Both the position numbers and the translations under genes were made by a program. Source: Hypsibius dujardini (lineage: Eukaryota; Tardigrada; Eutardigrada; Parachela; Hypsibiidae). Taken from it: a stretch of 26,320 bases of DNA. Location of the stretch: NCBI GenBank assembly GCA_001579985.1, contig LRSR01004665.1:1-26320 (forward strand). The letters are read 5' to 3'. Below the pieces are notes generated by a model, which was not told where the DNA came from, searched no databases, and worked only from the letters and a program-made list of their open reading frames with translations. Positions 9,641 through 18,609 of this stretch are shown piece after piece. Numbering within the stretch: the first letter of the stretch is position 1; each line of letters opens with the position of its first letter.

Positions 9641-10409
9641 TGTAATTCGTTAACAATGAAAAACCGGGTTTTTTTCCAGTATTTTAGATATATTTCAAGT
9701 AGATTCTAGCTACATCATTCTAACCAATCGTTTTTTGCGTTAGCAGCCGGCCTTGGTCCAGCATCCCATAGGTGGTTATGGAGCGACTTGCGGGACTGAA
9801 GAGAGCGCCACGCTACAGCGACAAATCGAAGACCGACGCGTTCACGAAGACTGACAGCTGACCGATCTGCACGACGAAGCGAGTTCGAAAGAAAAAGCAC
9901 GACTGCTACTGTAGCTGAGAAACAACTATTTGAGGACTTGGCTGAAGGGGCGCGAGAGAAAGAGAAAGCCCGACTTCTGGCTGCAGGTCCGCAGCACCGA
10001 GGATAGGCGTTAGCAAGATCTCTTTCGACGACTCTCTCCATGTTTTGCGGTTGCTGGAAAGTGAAATCAGACGCCGCGGACAAGATATTTATTCATTGAT
10101 TATTGTGGCGAAAATTTTTGTACCTCGTTTGTACCTTGTACCTTGTCATTATTGTTTTTTCAGTAATAGCTGATTGAGTTGATTGCCTGATTTGTATCAA
10201 TCCACTGTGATTGGTTGTTCTGCTTTGGCATCTTAATTTTCGCGCATAGTGTTCCTTATAATGTCACATGAGCCGTGCTGACGGTCATTTGACACTCATC
10301 ACACCTTACGTTGAGGCTTTTTTGTTCGAAGGGACTGGCAAGCGGAGATAATCAGAAATCCATCAGTAAAGAGAACTGGAAATGCGAAAGAGATTTTATC
10401 TGAATTACC
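9641..10409. other. Spacer with a possible coiled-coil gene relic
   Basis: A T-rich tract and AG near 9746 are followed by + strand frames rich in Glu, Arg, Lys and Ala: TLQRQIEDRRVHED (stop), then a segment with SSKEKARLL, a frame change, and AREKEKARLLAAG up to about 9998. Composition and position recall the coiled-coil exons at 16636 and 20069, but stops and a frameshift interrupt it. The antisense 122-codon frame at 9715-10083 is probably its shadow. From 10083 to 10409 I see nothing but AT-rich sequence. Confidence 0.35.
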
Positions 10410-10411
10410 TA

Positions 10412-10691
10412 CCGTATTCCCCCGATCTCAAGGGACACTTTTTTGCCCTACCAGTTAATTTGATCCACCCCGGATCTCATCTGTTCATCACCGTTTGTTA
10501 TTGTTTACCTACAATCAATCAATCAACTAATTCCATGTGTGCGTCAAGAAATCCCGCATAATCAATCAATCAATCGCTGCCAAGTTGCGCTTAAATTTCA
10601 ACCAATCACGACACAGTGAATCCGATTGAACAGTCAACCGATGACTGGAGGGGGTGGGGCTTAACTGTCCCTTGAGATCGGGGGAATACGG
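10412..10691. mobile_element. 280-bp MITE, TA-flanked (family 2, copy 1)
   Basis: The ends form an almost perfect inverted repeat of 26 bases starting CCGTATTCCCCCGATCTCAA and ending in GGGACA, flanked by TA (10410-10411 and 10692-10693). A second copy begins at 26229 and matches the complement of this element's right half nearly base for base. The C-x-GTATT start and GGGACA end of the terminal repeat resemble family 1 (6140). No ORF. Confidence 0.9.
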
Positions 10692-10704
10692 TACGTGTTT
10701 ACTT

Positions 10705-11118
10705 GAACGTTATTCGAACGGCACACCACTAATATAAATCAATTAGACAATCAATCAAGCGACCTGATAAAAAGAATAACGAACATCATATTAATGCGAT
10801 TGACCAATGAAGCATTTCTAGAAGCAGGCGAAAACCCACATGAACATCGGATCTGCGTAAATGCTAAAAGGAAAACAAATGAAGAGAATTTGAAATACGA
10901 GCAGAGAAAGAAAATCAGTGGTACAAACAAAAATGTATTGTAATGTAGTAACCAATCAATCAATCGATCACGACGTTTCATTTGAAAATGCCGTTTGTTC
11001 ATTATTCAATCAATACGACAATCAACCGTAGCCACTCCACTTCATAACAGGATCCGAAGTCGAAGAGCATGCCGACGGTGCAGAATTGGCCGAATTTTGG
11101 CTGCGACGCCACGCGAAT
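10705..11118 (-). pseudogene. MPP alpha 5'-end relic (right duplicate)
   Basis: Minus-strand sequence matches intron 1 and the end of exon 1 of the intact gene. The exon fragment 11118-11041 still reads [12 protein letters not shown] and continues to G-S-C-Y-E before a GTGGAG donor, with three replacements against the intact copy (I to F, S to F, R to C). Directly upstream, where the start codon and presequence should be, the sequence jumps to the upstream region (matching about 5143), so roughly 285 bases are deleted. Intron-1 motifs (AATCAATCAAGCGACC and the ATGCCGTT repeats) extend the match to about 10705, where the duplicated block seems to begin. It cannot be expressed as MPP. Confidence 0.85.
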
Positions 11119-11598
11119 AAAATATGATGAAATATTTTTGAAAATACAGTACGAGTAAAATCAATTCAAGCTCTTTGCGATCAATCAATCAACCCGTTCG
11201 AAACTGCATGCAGCCGACTAATTCGAGCGCTCGCAATTAAGTGCGGGTTCGCGTTGAAATGTCAAACTGTTCGAAATTTGTCACCCGTTCCATGTGAAGG
11301 TCGTTCGCGTTCAATAATTACCGCGCATCCGTGTAAGAAACTGCAGTGCGTTTAACATTTCCGTCCACGTTCGCTTGCGAAGCTTTGAGCGTTATGAATT
11401 TAACGCGCGTTCAGGATTCTAAACGAACGGTCCCAAAAAAAAAATGACGTGTCGCAAAAGCAGATTCCCGTTTTGAAGTTCTTAGTTGTTTGCAGTTCTC
11501 TTTCCACAGTTCAGCTTCCACTGTTTTTCTGGATCTGGTTTGTATTTTAACAGCTTGTGCATAGAAAGGTAATCGGATCAGTTGAGCCAAACTCAGAA
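11119..11598. promoter_or_regulatory. Upstream region of TMED2 (right copy)
   Basis: Homologous to 5143-5470, with the CAAT array cut down to two units. It is the putative ancestral MPP-alpha/TMED2 bidirectional promoter, now serving TMED2 alone. The 5' UTR is inferred to lie before the ATG at 11599, but the start site is not visible. Confidence 0.45.
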
Positions 11599-12617
11599 AT
11601 GAAGCTTTTCTTGAAGTGGACGTCCTCGTCGGCGTGTATTCTCTTTTCCGTCTCCTTTTTTGCTCTTCTGGATCCATGTTACGGCTATTTCGTCACTGTG
11701 GAAGCCGACAGTTCGGAATGCTTTTTCGACAGAGTGAAGACAGGTACGTACGAGGGATGCACATGACTGGGATTTTCCATTGCAAATTGTGCCCTTCGAC
11801 GATTGAAAGTTTTGTGTTGCGTTGAACGGTCGATTGATGGATTGACCGTCGTGCCGTCGTTAAACAATCAACTCTTCAATCAACGCACCAGCTTACTGAT
11901 GTATTGACTAATATCTTAATTCACGAATTAATTCACGAATTGATTAAGCCTGATTCACGAATTCTGTGGTTGTGGTTCAGTTTTTTTCCCAATTCGGTGA
12001 CCATTTGAGCTTTTCATTTTACAGGAACGAAAGTCGGACTCACGTTTGAAGTGATCGAAGGCGGTTTCATGGATATCGATGTGCAGGTTGGTCACGTTTG
12101 TGGATTTTTTTTGCGGTCTTTATAAAAAAAAATTAGAAAAAATTGAAAAATTAAAAATTGAAAATTGAAATGAGTAAAAAAAACCGCGTTCGTGTTGAGG
12201 ATTTTCTTTTTCATTTTTTCCTTGTTTAAGCTTGACAGCGATATTTAATTAGGTGTTGTAGAAGTAATTAGTTTATTTATTATTAAGGAAAAAATTGATT
12301 TAATGATCTTTGTGTTCTTAAATTTGTATCTTCACTTTTTATGCTACAGCGTAACGTTCAATCGGTCGTTTATTCGAATGATCGCTAGATCGATGGATTG
12401 ATTGATTATGTCGTTTACAGACTGACCCAATTTCCTTTCGGTTTTCGTTTCAGATCAGCGGCCCAGACGGAAAGGTGATTTACTCTGGTGAGCGGGAGAC
12501 AAATGGAAAGTACACGTTTGCAACGACGTCAGACGGAGTGTATCAGTACTGCTTCAGCAACAAGATGTCCACTCTCACAACCGTGAGTGCTAGTGCCATT
12601 ATCGAAAGAACTCTTCC

Positions 12618-12662
<45 letters not shown>

Positions 12663-13167
12663 GCCTGTCTGTCTGCCTGCCGGCCTGCCTGTCTGTATGT
12701 ATGTCTGCCTATCTGTCTGTCTGCCTGCCTGCCTGTCTGTATGTATGTCTGCCTGTCTGGCTGTTTGTCTGACTGGCTGTCTGACTGTTTGTCTGCCTGT
12801 CTGTCGGTCTGTCTGTTTGTATGTCCCTGTATGACTTATATTTTTCTTATCTCCAAAGAAAACCATCATGTTTACTATGGACATTGGCGACGCACCGGAA
12901 GCGACCAAATCCAGCAGCCCCGAGCAGCAGAATGCGGAGCACGAGAAGCTGGAGAACATGGTGCGCGACCTGGCGTCCGCCCTCACGACGGTCAAGCACG
13001 AGCAGGACTATATGAATGTGCGCGCTCGGATCCACGCGTCCGTCAATGAGAACACAAACTCTCGGGTGGTGATGTGGGCCGTCTTCGAGGCGCTAATCAT
13101 CCTCGCCATGACCATCGGTCAAGTTTTCTATCTGAAGCGCTTTTTTGAAGTTCGTCGGGTTGTCTGA
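11599..13167 (+). CDS. TMED2: TMED2, p24-beta cargo receptor of the early secretory pathway
   Basis: Four exons: 11599-11743, 12025-12086, 12454-12582 and 12859-13167 (intron phases 1, 0, 0), giving 214 aa, slightly longer than the vertebrate protein. p24 proteins cycle between ER and Golgi in COPI/COPII vesicles and help export GPI-anchored cargo. Visible features: an N-terminal hydrophobic signal peptide; a GOLD domain with its paired cysteines (S-E-C-F-F-D-R near residue 40, Y-Q-Y-C-F-S-N in exon 3); a coiled-coil stalk rich in E/K/H (exon 4); one transmembrane segment near the C-terminus; and a cytosolic tail FFEVRRVV with the FF (207-208) COP-binding motif and terminal VV. The exon 4 block K-H-E-Q-D-Y-M and N-T-N-S-R-V-V is typical of the beta subfamily. 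Intron 3 carries a GTCT array. A wrecked copy lies at 5471-5955. Confidence 0.96.
12615..12830. repeat. CTGT array in TMED2 intron 3
   Basis: About 215 bases of CTGT with CTGC, CGGC and TATG variants fill most of intron 3. The degenerate equivalent in the relic shows the array predates the duplication and has since expanded or been purified here. Confidence 0.93.
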
Positions 13168-13441
13168 TACGTTTTCAAGGTTGAACCGTTTATTGGAAGT
13201 GATCCTTTTCCTTGAGTTAGTAAGTAGCATGTCCACCTTGTTACGTGGAAAATGTGATGTTTCAAGTGAATGAGAGGCGTTTTGCAGAAGCATTTGAACT
13301 TGGGAAGTTCACATAAACACAACCTGAGTCATCATTTTCTCGTCTCTTTCCACACTCAATCTATCGTGTTTTACGTTTTGTAGAGAGAAGGCACGTTGAC
13401 ATTTGTGAAAAGTATCTCATCAGTACTATACTCATAAAATC
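13168..13441. other. TMED2 3' flank and left edge of the second duplicated block
   Basis: No gene. From 13277 (GCGTTTTGCAGA) the sequence recurs at 17431, and a more diverged form at about 5955-6060. It must contain the TMED2 3' end and the upstream region of the secreted ORF at 13442; I saw no clear AATAAA. Confidence 0.55.
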
Positions 13442-13636
13442 ATGACCTTGCTGTGGATGGCGGCACTATTGTCTGCTATTTGCATTGCATCAGGAGAACC
13501 TGCATCACAGTCTGTTAGAGAAGACATTGCGGCTCCTGTCGCTTTTGGCAGTACTTTTATACCTGCTAAATCGTTCCAAGGGATGCCTTCGACATTATAT
13601 TCGATTGGACAAGTTCTCAGTAATCGCAGACCTATA
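13442..13636 (+). CDS. Short secreted-protein exon, middle paralogue
   Basis: ATG at 13442 opens 65 codons to a GTGAGT donor at 13637 (phase 0). Residues 1-18 form a signal peptide (MTLLWMAALLSAICIASG). The mature part begins EPASQSVREDIAAPV, followed by an FGS block and KSFQGMPSTLYS, and ends NRRPI. The paralogue at 17607 has the same length, the same donor position and mostly conservative changes. A possible second exon begins after CCAG at 14001, reads ARGSISHQVKMF and stops at 14040; its acceptor is shared with the left block (about 6950) but is CCAC in the right block. Without splicing the frame ends at 13669 inside a MITE end. I recognise no family. Confidence 0.55.
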
Positions 13637-13655
13637 GTGAGTCCGACATCTGGTC

Positions 13656-13798
13656 CTGTAGTGCCATGATTATAACGGTCGGTTCTTACACCCGGGCAGC
13701 GCACTCGGCCTATGTGTGTTGGCTGAGTGCCCACTCATGACAGAGGCGCGTGTGACAGAGGCGGAGCTTAACTGACAGTTATAATCGTGGCACTGCAG
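13656..13798. mobile_element. 143-bp MITE with its empty site in the sister block
   Basis: Inverted ends CTG(T/C)AGTGCCA(T/C)GATTATAAC enclose a GC-richer core. The right flank is TA (13799-13800); the left flank is TC, presumably a mutated TA. In the sister block the flanks join as TCTGG-TA-CATATT (TA at 17819-17820) with no insert, which fixes the element's ends. No ORF. Confidence 0.88.
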
Positions 13799-14096
13799 TA
13801 CATATTTTATTGTACAACGCAATGCAACCCACCATATCGAACAAATAGACAGGCAGGCGCGCTGGTAGGCAGACTGACAAACAAACAGATAGGCTGTAGG
13901 GCGGCGCCACTAGTCAAAACAATTTTGAGCCGGAACATTTTGCGGTTTTTTCGCTTCTGTTCAATGGCCTTAATGCAAATTTGAAGCCCCTCTTTATCCA
14001 GGCCAGAGGTAGCATATCACATCAAGTGAAAATGTTTTAGCTCTTACAGACGTCTTTGAGTAGTTTCATTTTGACTTCAATCATTGTTTTGAGAAA

Positions 14097-14258
14097 ATGT
14101 CTCCCATAATTTTCCTGATTGTTACCCTTGGTTTTTGCGCTTCCATGGCTGCCCAAGGGTATTATTATTCCAATGAAATCACCAATACTTCGTTCAAATC
14201 CATTTTTCCGTTCCAGAACCAGATGCTGCCCCTGAATCCCGTCGTCGCAAATTTTCAG
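14097..14258 (+). CDS. Second signal-peptide ORF, left copy
   Basis: ATG at 14097 opens a signal peptide (MSPIIFLIVTLGFCASMAA) followed by a short Tyr/Asn-rich segment (QGYYYSNEITNTSF) and P-F-Q-N-Q-M-L-P-L-N-P-V-V-A-N-F-Q. A GTACGA donor-like site at 14259 would end the exon at 54 codons, phase 0. Without splicing the frame runs to a stop at 14361-14363, and that stop is supplied by the terminal repeat of the inverted element starting at 14356. The copy at 18415 has a frameshift in the middle but the same beginning and end motifs. It may be a separate small secreted protein or a second exon cluster of the gene at 13442. No family recognised. Confidence 0.45.
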
Positions 14259-14355
14259 GTACGACGTTATACTACCGTAGTGACGCGATTCCAATGCGCA
14301 ACGCAAACTGCATTTTCCATACACATGGCCCCAGACCTGCGTACAAAACCACCTA

Positions 14356-15044
14356 CCCACTGAAAATGCGCCCCAGTTTCAATCAAGCAACTGGCCAACA
14401 GCCCACATGCTTAGTGATTTTTACAAATTTTCCATCAAGTGATCAATCAACCGAAAAAGCAGGCTTTTACGTTAGCCACCGGCGGAGGGTAGCTTCTCCG
14501 ATCTTCTCCATTCTGGCATAATTCTCGCTGCTAAATCCATGAGGCAAAGACCGGCGCTCCAAATTGTATTTCTTGGGTTTTCGGTAAAAAAACTCGAGCA
14601 TTTTATATAGAAACGATAGATTTTCAACGGTGATTACTTGGAATAAAATATTTAAAACAATTCAGACGGAGTGGTGAGCAAAGAGCCGGGGGGCGTGACT
14701 ACAGCTGCGCCTTAGAATCGCGTCGCTTCATTAATTAAAAGCCGCACATTTTTCGGTATTCTTGAAAAAGCTTTGCTGAATTTATTTAAGTACTGATTTG
14801 CCTCAGCGGAAAATAGCCAGAGCAGAGAAAATCGAAGGGGTTTCCCACCGCCGGGGGCTAACGTAAGAGCCTGCTTTTTCAATTGATTGATTTCTTGATG
14901 GAGATTTGTGAAGATCACTAAGCATGTGGGCCGTTGGTAGCTTGCTTGATTGACTGATATCTTGATTGAAGATTTGTGAAGATCACTAAGCAAGTGAAAC
15001 ATTGGTAAATTGCTTGATTGAAAGCTGAGGCGCATTTCAGTGGG
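14356..15044. mobile_element. 689-bp TA-flanked inverted-repeat element
   Basis: TA at 14354-14355 and 15045-15046 flank ends that start CCCACTGAAAATGCGCC and its complement. The arms (about 14356-14520 and 14800-15044) match over long stretches, for example AAAGCAGGCTTTTACGTTAGC against its complement, and GCTTAGTGAT-TT-ACAAAT. The right arm carries an internal duplication of the GATTTGTGAAGATCACTAAGC unit. The central 280 bases have no ORF. It could fold into a long hairpin. Confidence 0.8.
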
Positions 15045-15343
15045 TAAGACTGGTAGGGCCAGTCTGGCCCACACTAAAAAAACTGTTAACACACTGTTTA
15101 AAAAGTGCCTGCTAACTCAATGAGAGGTAGTCCATGAATCGATTCATACTGCAGACCTTTCACCAGCTCGGATAGCTACCTTTCAATGATTGCATTTATT
15201 TTATGAGGTCGAAATTTTTGTAATGGCATGGCATTTGGACTTGTAGACTAAGACCATGCCAATCCTTTGAGAAACCGTTGTTTCGTAACATTACCAAGTC
15301 CATCTGTAACATTGGCCAGAGGCACAAAATTTCTAGTTGATAA
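15045..15343. other. Spacer without recognised content
   Basis: I see no gene, repeat or element here beyond average AT-rich sequence. Confidence 0.5.
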
Positions 15344-15950
15344 GGGATCATTCCACAATTACGTAAGAGCTTGATATTAGGCGGCCTTACCCCTACCTCC
15401 CCTCTGTAAGAGCTCGTCATGATTTCTTTTTACCCCCCCTGAACTTCAAACGCTTATGTCAGCGCCGTTGGACCCCCCTCTGCCTTAAAATCTTAAATTT
15501 CAACTTTAATAGCAAAATTTCAGCACCAATAATACTTAGTTTTCCTGCGCATTTTCAAAATCAGAACGAAGAAAAGCGTCTAGATCGGTAATGATGGGAA
15601 TGTTCGCATCTTCGCCTGAAATAAAAGATTTCCGATTCCAATGCGCTGGTGCAAAAGGCATCAAGTAGATGTGGCCCCCCAAGTGACGTACCTGTTTTTC
15701 TGGTGGAGCCATCAGAACCTCTTGTCAGTACTAGTATGATGCTCAAATGAAGGGAAGAATAATGGCATGCGGGTCTATAAAATGTTATTGAAATACACGT
15801 TTTTTCAAACTCCCGCAATCAAGGAAATTTTGAGATATAAAATTGTTGACGTAATCCAAGGACGGACCCCCACCCCCTATACGTAAGAGCTCGTCATCGA
15901 TTGCTGACAGGTACCCCCTAAATTCGATGACATAATTGTTGAATGACCCC
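15344..15950. mobile_element. 607-bp inverted-repeat element with GGGxTCATTC ends
   Basis: The left end GGGATCATTCCACAATTACG and the complement of the right end GGGGTCATTCAACAATTATG form a terminal inverted repeat of about 20 bases. TAA lies on both sides (15341-15343 and 15951-15953). Inside, GTAAGAGCTCGTCAT occurs twice in direct orientation (about 15408 and 15883) near C-rich tracts. No long ORF. A non-autonomous DNA transposon is likely; the superfamily is not assigned. Confidence 0.6.
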
Positions 15951-16635
15951 TAAGATGTTTTTCGGTGATTGATCTTTTTTGGTTTCGGGTCGGGTTCGGG
16001 CAAAATAAAATAAATTAGAACTTCCAACTTGGAACTTCCGCAGTTTCGATACACCCGAAGCCTACACTGGCGGTGAACATTGGGCAGCCTGCTCGGGGTT
16101 TCCCAATGAATTGATTTTCTTGTGTGCGGGATCTAAATATCCGATTCCTTCATCTGCCATCCAAATTATGAGTATTCGAGACAGCTTGAGATCTGCCGTT
16201 TAAAAAATTTGAGAAAAAAATCGTATTTAATGCGAAAAAATGTCGAAGAAGAGACGCATTTTGTTTAATTTATTTTCGATTACCTCGGATCCTGATTTTT
16301 GTTCTGAAATTTAGAAATTTTTATGTGGATTCAGGTAGAGCGACAAATTCTTAGATCAAACGCTTTGATTTCAGCGAAATCGGTTAAAAATTCCTTTCGG
16401 GCGCCTGTTTCTCCCGTCGAAGTGATCCAAGAGAACACATCCCGTCCTCAAAGGGTTAACAGGAAAATCCAGACTTACGATTAAATTTTCTATTAAATAT
16501 GGATTGGAATTTTTGTTATTTTATTAAAATATGAATCACAAATCAATTTAATTAAATATCGAAAACCGCGTTTTCTGGATATATTTATAATTCAGTATTT
16601 TAAAGTACATTTTCCGTTTACAGCCTGTTGTCTAG
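15951..16635. other. AT-rich spacer before the coiled-coil exon
   Basis: No gene is recognised. The last 40 bases form a pyrimidine-rich acceptor region for the coiled-coil exon at 16636. Confidence 0.45.
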
Positions 16636-16989
16636 GAATTTCCTGTTGTTTGTATTAGCGAGGACAATATCAAGCAGCAGCGGATGACTGAAGATCGGCA
16701 ATTGCAGGATTCGACGGAAAAAGCAGCGGAGGAGGCAAGGAAGGAGGCGGAGGAGGCGAGGAAGGGGGCAGAAAAAATGGTGGAGGAGACTAGAAAGGCG
16801 GCGGAAAAAAACTACGGAGGAGGCCCGAAAGGCGGCGAAGGAGGCGATGAGGGCGGCGGAAGAAGCGAAGAAGGCTGTCGCTCGACTCATCGAGGATCGC
16901 ATGATTCAGGACCGACGTGCTTACGAGGATGCAGTCCGCGCTCAAATGGGTTGTGCGTCTCGAATTTAATACCGCGGGTCCAGGCTTGA
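16636..16989 (+). pseudogene. Coiled-coil exon, left copy, frameshifted
   Basis: Homologous to the intact exon at 20069. After the TCTAG acceptor the frame reads EFPVVCISEDNIKQQRMTED, then repeats of E-E-A-R-K-x-A/G. An extra A in the run near 16806-16812 shifts the frame (the sequence then degenerates to YGGGPKGG), and a further extra G occurs near the end (CAAATGGGTT against CAAATGGTT). The shifted reading by chance ends at the same TGA as the sister copy. Compared with the sister it lacks one LSEDR repeat. Non-functional unless the sequence has errors. Confidence 0.75.
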
Positions 16990-17313
16990 TTGATTGTTTT
17001 ACGTTACGTATCTCGTGTTTGTTTTTTGGCACCAACGAATAATTGATTGTTGATTGTATTATTTGCTGCGCTGCCTGAAAACTAAGTGAGTCAGTTGATT
17101 GAGTCATTGAGTCAATTTCCTTTTTTTCCTTTTTTCTTTTGTTTGCTCCTCGTACGCTTTCCGCTGGGCGGCACAATGTTTGTATTCGCTCAATCTCGTT
17201 TTCATTTTAATGGGATTTGCTTTTTGTGTACCGGAGTCGTAGAGAATCGTGAGATTGATCAATTAAATTGAGCTGCAAATTGAATTGGCGCGTGGAGACT
17301 AAAGCTGCGTTTC
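16990..17313. other. Spacer homologous to 20429-20770
   Basis: This is the left counterpart of the region between the coiled-coil and synthase genes. The extra 430 bases found on the right, including the synthase start codon and a 70-bp tandem repeat, are missing here. Confidence 0.7.
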
Positions 17314-17432
17314 GGCGCTCACGGCCAGCAGAATTCGAGTCCGCTGAAGCCTGCCCGACTGGATTATGAGAGTACAGTTGCGCGGGCGGAGGTGTACATA
17401 TCGGTGGAGCCGGAAATGGAGCCTGATGACGC
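17314..17432 (+). pseudogene. Truncated sphingomyelin-synthase 5' exon
   Basis: About 119 bases match codons of exon 1 of the gene at 21141. The frame is open (LDYESTVARAEVYISVEPEM then E-P-D-D) with few replacements (T to N, P to L, T to A). It has no start codon upstream and is cut at GATGACGC, where the next duplicated block begins. It marks the duplication breakpoint. Confidence 0.9.
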
Positions 17433-17606
17433 GTTTTGCAGAACATTTGAACTTGGAAGTTCACAGAAATACAACCCGAGTCATCCTTTTTACACTCAAT
17501 CTATCACGTTTTACGTTTTTTAACTAGAAAGCACGTTGACATTTGAACGTTGACATTTCTGCGCTCCGGATCAGCATCTCATTAGTACTATACTCCCACA
17601 AAAATC

Positions 17607-17801
17607 ATGACCCTACTGGGGATGGCGACACTTTTGTCCGCTCTTTGCATTGTCTCAGGTGAACCTACATCGCAGTCTGTTGGAGAAAACATAGTGGCTC
17701 CTGTCTCTTTTGGCAGTGCTCTTACACCACCAAAATCGTTCCAAGGGATGCCTTCGACATTATATTCGTTTGGGAAAGTGTTCCGTGATCGCAGACCTCT
17801 G
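17607..17801 (+). CDS. Short secreted-protein exon, right paralogue
   Basis: 65 codons from ATG at 17607 to a GTGAGT donor at 17802, the same length and phase as the middle paralogue. Signal peptide MTLLGMATLLSALCIVSG; mature part EPTSQSVGENIVAPVSFGS, then a KSFQGMPSTLY block and ending R-D-R-R-P-L. The conserved length, the signal-peptide chemistry and the FQGMPSTLYS block argue for selection on the protein. The homologue of the middle copy's candidate second acceptor is CCAC here, so a second exon is uncertain. A solo LTR sits 100 bases downstream. Confidence 0.55.
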
Positions 17802-17897
17802 GTGAGTTCGAGATCTGGTACATATTGTATTGTACAACGCAATGCAACCCACCATATCGAACAAATAGACAGGCAGGCGCGCTGGTAGGCAGACTGA

Positions 17898-18183
17898 TGT
17901 TGGACACGCCCAACAAGTCCCCATATCCAATCATGATAGTTCTTTAACTCACAAGTATCATACTTAGTTTGTAACTCTGTCCACTCTATTAACCCTATTC
18001 TGATGTATGTGCCATTTACCTTCATTTCTATAGTTAAAACTTTGCTATATAATAATGTGTTTTATCATTTCTACAGTCAGTTCTACTTCCTCTTTCCTTT
18101 CTTTCAGTTTATTTCTCTAACAGTCTTTACTATCAGTCTAATAAACTTGTTAACTATCCAACTTACGGTTGGTAGACCTAACA
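17898..18183. mobile_element. Solo LTR with 4-bp target duplication
   Basis: A 286-bp insert begins TGTTGG and ends CTAACA (TG...CA ends with a short inverted repeat) and is flanked by CTGA on both sides (17894-17897 and 18184-18187). The sister block reads AGACTGACAAAC at the same place without the insert. It contains a TATATAA (18046-18052) and an AATAAA (18140-18145) in LTR order on the + strand. No internal domain, so this is a solo LTR of a retrotransposon; a 4-bp duplication suits Ty3-type elements among others. Confidence 0.85.
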
Positions 18184-18414
18184 CTGACAAACAAACAGAT
18201 AGGCTATAGGGCTGCGCCACTAGTCGTATAGTCCAAAATAAGATTGAGCGGAAACATTTTGCGGTTTTTTCGCTTCTGACCAATGGCTTTAATGCAAATT
18301 TGAAACCTCTCCTTATCCACGCCAGATGTACATATCACGTCAAGTGAAAATGTTTTAGCTCTTACACATGTTTTTGTGTAGTTTCATTTTCACTTCAAAA
18401 ATTTTTTTGAGAAA

Positions 18415-18609
18415 ATGTCTCCCATAATTTTCTTCACTGTTTTCCTAGGCGTTTGCGCTCCCATAGCTGGCCAAGGGTATTATTATCTGAATCAAATCAC
18501 TAATATATCACTAACATCCCATTCAACTCCATTTCTCCGTTGCAGAACCAGATCTTACCGTCGAATCCCATCGTCGGAAACCTTTATGTACGACACTGTA
18601 TTATTGTAG
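18415..18609 (+). pseudogene. Second signal-peptide ORF, right copy, frameshifted
   Basis: The frame begins MSPIIFFTVFLGVCAPIAGQ and GYYYLNQITNIS, parallel to 14097. A small insertion around 18506-18515 then shifts the frame; the conserved continuation (N-Q-I-L-P-S-N-P-I-V-G-N-L) is present in another frame, followed by a GTACGA donor-like site. Either a frameshifted pseudogene or, less likely, a copy with a changed C-terminus. Confidence 0.5.

Noticed and set aside
9715-10083. 122-codon minus-strand ORF
   Set aside because: Composition (Ser/Arg/Phe/Leu rich) fits the shadow of a Lys/Glu-rich sense strand; no splice or family support.
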